Position numbers and translations under genes: made by a program. The notes under the pieces are model-generated. The model did no database searches, was not told where the DNA came from, and was given only the letters and a program-made list of their open reading frames with translations. Shown one piece after another: positions 18,580 through 24,703 of a DNA stretch of 64,000 nt. Origin of the DNA: Thermococcus profundus (GTDB lineage: Archaea; Methanobacteriota_B; Thermococci; Thermococcales; Thermococcaceae); assembly GCF_002214585.1 (NCBI RefSeq), contig NZ_CP014862.1, positions 1,488,001-1,552,000 of the forward strand. Reading direction: 5' to 3'. Each line of letters opens with the position of its first letter. Position 1 is the first letter of the stretch.

Positions 18580-19524
18580 ATGCTTGAAGTCTTCTTCCTC
18601 GGCACCGGTGGAATAATGCCAACGCGCGAAAGGAACGTGCCAGCGATAGCCCTCCGCTATAAGGGGGAGATAATCCTCTTCGATGCAGGGGAGGGCACGA
18701 TAAGGCAGATGAACACGGCAAAGCTCAGCCCGATGAAGGTGGAGAAGATCTTCATCACGCACTTTCACGGCGACCACTACCTCGGTTTGGGGGGGCTTAT
18801 TCAAACAATGAACCTCTGGAACAGGGAAAAGCCGCTCCACATCTACGGGCCGAAGTACACCTTTGAATTCGTTCAGAACTTCCTGAACAGCGGCTTCTTC
18901 AGGCCGGGATTCGATATCCACGTCCATGAGCTTGGGGAGACGAGGCTGAAGTTTGGGGGCTATGAAGTGTGGTCATTCAAGGTTGAGCACGGGGTTCCAG
19001 CCCTTGGCTACGTCTTCAAGGAGAAGGACAGGAGGGGAGAGTTCCTGAAGGAAAAGCTGGAGGAGTACGGTCTTGAGGAAGGGCCGGTACTTGGGAAGCT
19101 TGAGAGAGAAGGTAAAATCGAGTGGAACGGCAAGATAATCCGGCTTGAGGACGTTACGGGCCCAAGGAGAAAGGGCTTAAAAATAGCCTACACCGGCGAC
19201 ACCGAGCCGTGCGAGAGGGTGAAGCTCTTCGCTGAGAGGGCCGATCTTCTCATTCACGAGGCGACTTACCTGAATCCTGAGGACAGGGGAGAGAGCTACC
19301 ACTCGACGGTTGAGGAAGCCTGTGATACGGCGAGAAGGGCTAAGGTAAAGTTCCTGGCGCTCTTCCACAGGGCCTTCCGCTACGGCTACGACGAGTACGC
19401 GGCGGAGGCCTCAAAAATATGTGAGAGCCTTGGTGTGAACTTCGTGATCCCGAGGGACTTCGACGTTATAACATTTAAATCTGGCTCGTTGGCGATTAGA
19501 AACCTTCTGGAGGATGGAAAATGA
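18580..19524 (+). CDS. rnz: Ribonuclease Z (tRNA 3'-processing endonuclease)
   Basis: tRNase Z trims the 3' trailer of pre-tRNA. The 314-residue metallo-beta-lactamase protein shows LGTGGIMPTRERN at the start, the zinc motif HFHGDHYLGLGG (about 62-73), YTGDTEPCE with its metal Asp, LIHEATY, YHSTVEEA and ALFHRAFRYG (distal His), the usual set. The long exosite-like insertion (about 140-190) is normal for the archaeal enzyme. The start is the first ATG after a TATA-like box (TTTTTAAG at about 18550), so the mRNA is nearly leaderless. The downstream TraB gene starts within its stop (ATGA). Confidence 0.95.
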   Translation: MLEVFFLGTGGIMPTRERNVPAIALRYKGEIILFDAGEGTIRQMNTAKLSPMKVEKIFITHFHGDHYLGLGGLIQTMNLWNREKPLHIYGPKYTFEFVQNFLNSGFFRPGFDIHVHELGETRLKFGGYEVWSFKVEHGVPALGYVFKEKDRRGEFLKEKLEEYGLEEGPVLGKLEREGKIEWNGKIIRLEDVTGPRRKGLKIAYTGDTEPCERVKLFAERADLLIHEATYLNPEDRGESYHSTVEEACDTARRAKVKFLALFHRAFRYGYDEYAAEASKICESLGVNFVIPRDFDVITFKSGSLAIRNLLEDGK

Positions 19525-20249
19525 GCTACCTGCGCTACGTTAAGGTCATTGGAACCATGCACGTCTCGCCGAGGAGCCGGGAGGAGGTAACCCGCGAGAT
19601 AGAGAGGGAGAAGCCAGCGGCGGTGGCAGTTGAACTCGACATACCCAGGTTCCAGGGGCTCCAGATGGGAAAAAAGGCAGAACTGCGGGAGAGCCTGAGG
19701 CTTGGAAGGGCAGGACTGGTGAGCTACCTCCTGACGAAGCTCGAGGAAAAGCTCGGGGAGGAGTTCGGAATGGCCCCTGGCGGCGAGATGCTCGGGGCCA
19801 TAGAGACCGCAGGAAGGCTGGGGATACCGGTACTGCTGATAGACGAAGACATAAGGGTTATCATGGGAAAGATACTCCAGGCTCCGCTCAGAGAAAAACT
19901 CTTCCTTATCCTGGAAGGCTCGCTGGTTTTTCTGCCCGGAATGGGGGAGGAAGTTGGGGAGAAGGACATGCTCTCAGCTTACAGGGACATGATGAGGGAG
20001 TTCAAGGTAAGGTACCCCTACCTCTTCCGCGTTCTCGTCGAGGAAAGGAACGAGATAATGGCCCTGAACCTGAAGAGGGCCGTTGATGATCTCCTCGCCA
20101 GGGGCGTAAAGAGGCCCAGGATAATAGCGGTAGTCGGAATGGGTCACAAGGAGGGGATCGAACGCATACTTAACTCGTGGAAGCCAGAAAGACGGTCTAT
20201 TTATCCAGGAGGGTTGGGCAACCTTTATAACCCCAGAGCGGCTATTTGA
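19521..20249 (+). CDS. TraB family protein, 242 aa
   Basis: The protein opens VKVIGTMHVSPRSREEVTREI, has AVAVELDIPRF (about 34-44) and IAVVGMGHKEGI near the end (about 212-223). These are the TraB/PrgY/GumN (EreA-ChaN-like) motifs: GxxHV at the N-terminus and GxxH at the C-terminus. Many archaeal TraB proteins are longer, with C-terminal membrane helices. This one is short, without them. It is coupled to rnz by a 4-base overlap. The family is thought to be related to metallohydrolases, but no biochemical role is established here. Confidence 0.8.
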   Translation: MSYLRYVKVIGTMHVSPRSREEVTREIEREKPAAVAVELDIPRFQGLQMGKKAELRESLRLGRAGLVSYLLTKLEEKLGEEFGMAPGGEMLGAIETAGRLGIPVLLIDEDIRVIMGKILQAPLREKLFLILEGSLVFLPGMGEEVGEKDMLSAYRDMMREFKVRYPYLFRVLVEERNEIMALNLKRAVDDLLARGVKRPRIIAVVGMGHKEGIERILNSWKPERRSIYPGGLGNLYNPRAAI

Positions 20250-20262
20250 AAGGGGAGCAGCC

Positions 20263-20451
20263 ATGACAGAGGTTTTGGAAAGGCTCAGGAAGATGCTGAA
20301 CGTGGAGATCCTCGAGGTTGAATACGAGGGCGACAAAATCATAGTTTACGTCCCGGAGGACCAGGTTAGAATCGCAGTGGGCACTGGAGGGGCGGCAGTG
20401 AGGGCGGCCGAGCTCGTGCTCGGCAAGAAGATTGAGGTGAGAGCTAGATGA
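20263..20451 (+). CDS. Single KH-domain RNA-binding protein, 62 aa
   Basis: This is a minimal KH domain: EILEVEYEGDKIIVYV, then VGTGGAAVRAAELVLGKKIEVR, which carries the GxxG loop (GTGG) that binds single-stranded nucleic acid. It resembles the NusA-type KH fold. It lies between the TraB gene (13 bases away) and the M50 protease gene (4-base overlap), so it belongs to the rnz-traB-KH-M50 transcription unit. Its RNA target is unknown. Confidence 0.78.
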   Translation: MTEVLERLRKMLNVEILEVEYEGDKIIVYVPEDQVRIAVGTGGAAVRAAELVLGKKIEVRAR

Positions 20452-21011
20452 ATCCCCGCGAGGTCGAGGATCTTGCCGTATCTTTTTTCGTGCTTCTCCT
20501 CCTGTTCGCCGATTTCAACCTCAAAAACGTCCCCTACATATCCCTAGCGCTCATAACTGCCTTCATCTTCCATGAACTCGCCCACAGGTGGACAGCCGAG
20601 CGCTACGGATACAGGGCGTTCTATCGAAGGTGGGACACTGGCATCGTCCTTGCCTTGGCCATCGGGATCGCCAGCAAAGCCCTCACCGGAACCACGTGGA
20701 TATTCGCCGCCGTCGGCGCTGTTCAAATATACGCCCCATACATGCTCGCAGATAGAGAAGCCTTCGGAAAGATAGCCCTGGCAGGCCCGGCATCGAACAT
20801 GGTAATCGGAATTATTTCGCTGGTCCTGATCCAGATAACCTCTGGAGGCCTGCAAACTGCCCTGGCGATAACGGCCTTCCTCAACTTCTGGCTGGCGTTC
20901 TTCAACCTCTGGCCGGTACCTCCCCTCGACGGATGGAAGGTCCTGAGGTGGAACGCCGGCTACTGGGCAGTGGCCGTTGGGGTGGCGTACTCCCTGAACC
21001 TCCTTGTGTAA
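20448..21011 (+). CDS. Site-2 protease-like M50 membrane metalloprotease
   Basis: The 187-residue membrane protein has the zinc motif FHELAHRWTAERYG (HExxH, about residues 43-47) in the first half and NLWPVPPLDGWKVLRW (about 150-165) as the third ligand region (PPLDG). Helices surround these, as in site-2 proteases of the compact type. Likely substrates are transmembrane or membrane-bound proteins, but none is implied by context. Its stop codon (TAA, 21009-21011) forms part of the TGM regulator motif of the downstream pgi gene. Confidence 0.88.
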   Translation: MNPREVEDLAVSFFVLLLLFADFNLKNVPYISLALITAFIFHELAHRWTAERYGYRAFYRRWDTGIVLALAIGIASKALTGTTWIFAAVGAVQIYAPYMLADREAFGKIALAGPASNMVIGIISLVLIQITSGGLQTALAITAFLNFWLAFFNLWPVPPLDGWKVLRWNAGYWAVAVGVAYSLNLLV

Positions 21012-21046
21012 CACTCTCGGTGATACAGAAGCGAAAGGTTAAATAG
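21009..21046 (+). promoter_or_regulatory. Thermococcales glycolytic motif (TGM) and pgi promoter
   Basis: The segment at 21009-21025 reads TAACAC-TCTCG-GTGATA, one base off the TGM consensus TATCAC-N5-GTGATA bound by the regulator Tgr/TrmBL1. The BRE/TATA (GCGAAAGG, TTAAATAG) follows at 21031-21046. The motif is upstream of BRE/TATA, the position linked to activation rather than repression in this regulon. The match is seen directly; the function is taken from the known regulon. Confidence 0.7.
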
Positions 21047-21077
21047 CCCTTCCCCCATTTCTAAAACGGTGATGCTG

Positions 21078-21647
21078 ATGGAGTACAAGCTTCCGATTGG
21101 GGTTAACATAGACCTTGAGACCGGCGTTATTCCCGGCGCCAAAAAACTTGTGAGGAGGCTCAGCAACCTTAAGGGCTACTTCCAGGACGAAGACGCTTAC
21201 AACGAGCTCCTCAAAGAGGATCCAGTTGTCTACGAGGTCTACGCGGTTGAGCAGGAGGAGAAGGACGGCGACCTCAACTTCGCCACGACCGTTCTCTACC
21301 CTGGAAAGGTTGGAAAGGAGTTCTTCTTCACCAAGGGACACTTCCACGCGAAGGCCGACAGGGCCGAAATCTACTATGGAATCAAAGGGAAGGGCGGAAT
21401 GCTCCTCCAGACGCCCGAAGGAAAGGCCGAGTGGATACCGATGGGACCCGGAACCGTAGTCTACGTGCCGCCCTACTGGGCCCACAGAACCGTTAACACC
21501 AGCGACGAGCCCTTCATATTCCTGGCGATTTATCCCGCTGATGCAGGCCACGACTACGGCTCGATAGCCGAGAAGGGCTTCTCCAAGCTGGTCATCGAGG
21601 AAAACGGGGAAGTCAAGGTTATCGACAACCCGCGCTGGAAGGAGTGA
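21078..21647 (+). CDS. pgiA: Phosphoglucose isomerase, cupin type
   Basis: This enzyme interconverts glucose 6-phosphate and fructose 6-phosphate in the modified Embden-Meyerhof pathway. The 189 residues equal the length of the Pyrococcus furiosus cupin PGI. The metal site is visible as TKGHFHAKADRAEIY (His-x-His, Glu) and YVPPYWAHRTVN (His), with VYAVEQEEKDGDLNFATT upstream. The ATG at 21078 follows GGTGATG. GTG/ATG codons slightly upstream belong to the ribosome binding site. The TGM motif in front suggests control by Tgr. Confidence 0.96.
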   Translation: MEYKLPIGVNIDLETGVIPGAKKLVRRLSNLKGYFQDEDAYNELLKEDPVVYEVYAVEQEEKDGDLNFATTVLYPGKVGKEFFFTKGHFHAKADRAEIYYGIKGKGGMLLQTPEGKAEWIPMGPGTVVYVPPYWAHRTVNTSDEPFIFLAIYPADAGHDYGSIAEKGFSKLVIEENGEVKVIDNPRWKE

Positions 21648-21688
21648 TTTTTTTACTTTCTTTCCTCCTTCGTGACTGTTCTTTTCCT

Positions 21689-22270
21689 TCAAAGTCCTAG
21701 AATTATTGGGAGAATAAACGGCACCAGCACGGTCAGGATGAATCCGTGGATGAAAGCCGTCAGCGCCACATCCCTACCGCCCGCTTTTGTGATGAGTCCC
21801 AGCGTAGTGTCCATCGTCGTTGCCCCGCCGATCGAAACGGCCGCCTCCTTTGGTATGTGCCGTATCAGGAGGGGATAGAGCACCACGGTGAGAAGCTCGC
21901 GCAGGATGTTGGCCAGGAATCCAAGTGCCCCGTAGAACGCGGAGTAGCGCGCTATTACCGGCCCCGTGAGAGAGTACCACCCGCAGCCTGCCCCAACGGC
22001 GATGGAATACTTCAGGGAGAGCCCCATAACGACAGCCCCCAGAGCCGCCCCGGCGATCGAACCGATGAGAGTGGAGAAAGGAAGCATCAGTGCTTTTTTC
22101 GGTATCCTCCCAGTTCCCTCACTAACGCTTCCTCCGATGTCAACGCCTATCAGGAATATTAGAAGGTAGAGAGCGATCTCGTAACCTCTTCCGATATTCG
22201 GGTGAAACAGAAAACCGACGGCAATACCCAGGAGAAGAGCCGAGAAAACCAGGATACTGAATTTGCTCAC
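21689..22270 (-). CDS. LysO-like exporter, C-terminal part (separate gene)
   Basis: The 193-residue membrane protein has repeated helices, with FLIGVDIGGSVSEGTG (about 40-55) and AVGAGCGWYSLTGPVIARY (about 90-108), typical of the DUF340/LysO family of lysine exporters. It corresponds to the larger C-terminal part of bacterial LysO. GTG 22270 is proposed because it overlaps the stop of the upstream gene (GTGA) and has GGTGGGA before it. An ATG at 22285 is an alternative with no such site. The substrate is inferred from the family only. Confidence 0.75.
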   Translation of the reverse strand: MSKFSILVFSALLLGIAVGFLFHPNIGRGYEIALYLLIFLIGVDIGGSVSEGTGRIPKKALMLPFSTLIGSIAGAALGAVVMGLSLKYSIAVGAGCGWYSLTGPVIARYSAFYGALGFLANILRELLTVVLYPLLIRHIPKEAAVSIGGATTMDTTLGLITKAGGRDVALTAFIHGFILTVLVPFILPIILGL

Positions 22271-22530
22271 TTCTCCCACCCCCATAGGAGGATCGCGAGG
22301 ATGAGGCTCCCAGCGGAGGTCAGTATGGCAAAGACCGTGGACACGATGGTCACGTCGCCCACATCTATCCCCGTCTCCGCGAAGTTCACCCCCATCAGGA
22401 ATACAAGGAGGAGAACGCTGATGGAGATGGAAAGTTCGAGGGCTTTTCGGCCAGGTCTACCGATTAAATGGACCTTCTGAAGGAGATATCCCAGACCAAG
22501 CCCAACGATGAGGGGGATCAGAACGTTCAT
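22267..22530 (-). CDS. LysO-like exporter, N-terminal part (separate gene)
   Basis: The 87-residue membrane protein has three hydrophobic segments, with GLGYLLQKVHLIGRPGRKAL and LLLVFLMGVNFAETGIDVGD. These match the first part of DUF340/LysO. In bacteria it is fused to the following domain, but here the two are separate overlapping genes, presumably forming a heteromeric exporter. The ATG has GGAGG-rich sequence upstream. Confidence 0.72.
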   Translation of the reverse strand: MNVLIPLIVGLGLGYLLQKVHLIGRPGRKALELSISISVLLLVFLMGVNFAETGIDVGDVTIVSTVFAILTSAGSLILAILLWGWEK

Positions 22531-22618
22531 GGGAGGAGGTTCAAAGGCGCTTTAATAAGCCTTTTCCCGGACGGAAGGTTTTTAGGATGAAACTTTCAGC
22601 ATTCGAACGGTGATTGAT

Positions 22619-23818
22619 ATGATAACTCCGTCGAAAAAAGCAATGGGAATCGAGTACGCCATCAGGGACGTTATTCTCCCCGCGAGGGAGCTTGAGAAGA
22701 AAGGTGTTGACGTCATCAGGCTCAACATCGGCGATCCCGGAAAGTACGATTTCCAGCCGCCGGAGCACATGCAGGAAGCCTACTGTCGTGCGATAAAGGA
22801 GGGACACAACTACTACGGGCCAAGCGAGGGTCTGCCCGAGCTTAGGGAGGCAATAGTGCAGCGCGAGAAGAGGAAGAACGGCGTGGACATCACTGCGGAC
22901 GATGTGAGGGTTACCGCTGCCGTTACAGAGGCCCTACAGTTCGTCTTTGGGGGACTTCTCGATCCCGGCGACAACATACTGGTTCCCAGCCCGAGTTATC
23001 CGCCCTACGTAGGTTTGGTTAAGTTCTACGGTGCCGAGCCCAGGGAGTACATGACCGTCGAGGAGAACGGCTGGCAGCCGGACATAGACGATATGAGAAA
23101 GCTCATAGACGAGAGAACTAAGGGAATAGCCATTATAAATCCCAACAACCCGACGGGGGCGCTCTACGAGAAGAAGACGGTTAAAGCCGTCCTGGATCTG
23201 GCCGGTGAGTACGACCTTCCCGTGATCAGCGACGAGATTTATGACCTCATGACCTACGAGGGCAAGCACGTATCTCCCGGCTCGCTCACCAAGGACGTTC
23301 CGGTTATCGTCATGAACGGCCTCTCCAAGGTTTACTTCGCCACCGGCTGGCGTTTGGGATACCTCTACTACGTAGACCCTGAGGGCAAGCTCGCCGAAGT
23401 CAGGGAGGCAATAGACAAGCTCGCCAGGATAAGGGTCTGCCCGAACACCCCAGCTCAGTTCGCGGCGATAGCAGGCCTCAACGGTCCGATGGACTACCTT
23501 GAGAGGTACATGGCGAAGCTCAAGGAGAGGAGGGACTACATCTACAAGCGCGTGCAGGAGATACCGGGGATAAGTGCCCAGAAGCCGCAGGGAGCTTTCT
23601 ATGTCTTCCCGCGCATAGATGAACGCTCCAAGTGGAAGAACGACTTCGACTTCGTCATGGACGTCCTCCACGAGGCCCACGTTCTCTTCGTCCACGGCTC
23701 CGGATTCGGCAGGGCGGGCGACTGGCACTTCCGCATTGTCTTCCTCCCGCCGGTGGAGATCCTTGAGAAGGCGATGGACAGGTTCGAAGCATTCATGAAG
23801 AAGAGGCTCGCGGAGTGA
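22619..23818 (+). CDS. Alanine aminotransferase-like PLP aminotransferase
   Basis: This class I aminotransferase of 399 residues is very similar in motif order to the Pyrococcus furiosus alanine aminotransferase (recalled): AIRDVVLPARELEKKG-like N-terminus, VTEALQFVFGGLLDPGD, INPNNPTGALY, SDEIYDLMTYEG and the PLP lysine in GLSKVYFATGWRLGYL (about 245-247). It would link pyruvate and glutamate metabolism. ATG 22619 follows GGTG. In-frame GTG 22610 is part of that site. The 3' end borders the hairpin-rich non-coding region. Confidence 0.9.
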   Translation: MITPSKKAMGIEYAIRDVILPARELEKKGVDVIRLNIGDPGKYDFQPPEHMQEAYCRAIKEGHNYYGPSEGLPELREAIVQREKRKNGVDITADDVRVTAAVTEALQFVFGGLLDPGDNILVPSPSYPPYVGLVKFYGAEPREYMTVEENGWQPDIDDMRKLIDERTKGIAIINPNNPTGALYEKKTVKAVLDLAGEYDLPVISDEIYDLMTYEGKHVSPGSLTKDVPVIVMNGLSKVYFATGWRLGYLYYVDPEGKLAEVREAIDKLARIRVCPNTPAQFAAIAGLNGPMDYLERYMAKLKERRDYIYKRVQEIPGISAQKPQGAFYVFPRIDERSKWKNDFDFVMDVLHEAHVLFVHGSGFGRAGDWHFRIVFLPPVEILEKAMDRFEAFMKKRLAE

Positions 23819-24515
23819 GCTTTTCTATTTTACTCATTTTGACCCTCTTAATCCCAGCAATTGTCCTTGGTTCTAACATTGATACAAAAGAACAACTTTC
23901 CGCCAGCGCTGAAACTTTGCAAGCAAAGTTTCATCAAAGTTCGCGGTTCTTGTCAAAAGTGTCGTTTTCAGAGGATTTTCTTCGAGAAACTTGCTACCGG
24001 ATTGGAATTCCAGTTTTTAACGGGCTTGTTTTCTGTGAGTTTGCTTTTAATCGACGCCCGAAGGGCGTCAAAGTGAGAAAACTCCTTTTCAACAGTTCAA
24101 AACTCGAGGAATTCGCTAATGATAGCTCGTGTACTTGAAAATCCTCGTAGAAGGGCAACCTTAAAAGGAACCACGAACCTTGATCAAACTCAACGGGACT
24201 ATCGTCCCGTGCGTTGAAGCTTTGCTTCAACGTCGCGCAGGAAGCTTTTAGGAAAAGCTTAACCAAAAGTGCTCCCTTCTCTTTGGACTTGCTCCTCCGT
24301 TAGTGTATGCCCGCTCAAAAGGCAACTTTGTGCGGGTTTAACCTCAAAATATCACACTACTTTTGATTTCAAACTTTCTTTTTAGCGCTCGAAGAGCGCT
24401 ATACTGTGAAGAAATCCTGTAAATCTGGCAACTCGATAAGCAAACCCACTCAAGAGCTAGCTCGCTAAAAACGCATACTCTTTTCCGCCAGCGCTTGCGC
24501 AAGCAAGGGCTGTAA
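23819..24515. repeat. AT-rich, hairpin-dense non-coding region next to tRNA-Val
   Basis: About 700 bases hold no convincing gene. Perfect inverted repeats are seen at 23911-23932 (10-bp arms, AA loop), 24053-24069 (GACGCCC, GAA loop), 24193-24210 (ACGGGAC, 4-base loop), 24212-24232 (CGTTGAAGC, TTT loop), 24242-24260 (AAGCTTTT arms), 24384-24400 (AGCGCTC, GAA loop) and 24492-24503 (12-base palindrome). TTTCCGCCAGCGCT occurs at 23897-23910 and again at 24482-24495. Short open frames in it have no ribosome binding site and are disregarded. The region lies 3' of the tRNA, a common integration site, so a decayed element or dispersed repeat family is plausible. Confidence 0.7.
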
Positions 24516-24593
24516 TGGTGGGCCCGCGGGGATTCGAACCCCGGACCTCCGCCGTGTGAGGGCGGCGTCATAACCAGTCTAGACCACGGGCCC
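24516..24593 (-). tRNA. tRNA-Val (CAC)
   Basis: On the minus strand the acceptor stem GGGCCCG pairs with CGGGCCC. The anticodon loop CTCACAC is closed by CCGCC/GGCGG and gives anticodon CAC (Val). The T arm has GGTTCGAATCC, and the encoded CCA end is present. No intron is visible. A TATA box (AGATTTATAA, about 24621-24630) sits at proper distance. The gene ends at the hairpin-rich region. Confidence 0.95.
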
Positions 24594-24620
24594 GTCCCGT
24601 CTAAGAAAACTGGGAGCGAG

Positions 24621-24635
24621 TTATAAATCTTTCGA
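24621..24635 (-). promoter_or_regulatory. tRNA-Val promoter (BRE/TATA)
   Basis: On the minus strand CGAAAG followed by ATTTATAA is a BRE/TATA pair about 30 bases before the tRNA 5' end, the expected spacing for an archaeal promoter. The match is by eye only. Confidence 0.6.
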
Positions 24636-24703
24636 TTTGACTTTTTGAAGTTGTTATCTAAATCTTTATAAGTTGTGAATATGGAATAATCCCGGGTGAT
24701 ACC

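Noticed and set aside
23994-24266. Minus-strand open frame of about 90 codons in the hairpin-rich region
   Set aside because: No ribosome site or TATA at the right distance, and its sequence spans the perfect hairpins, so it is not a gene by the evidence available.
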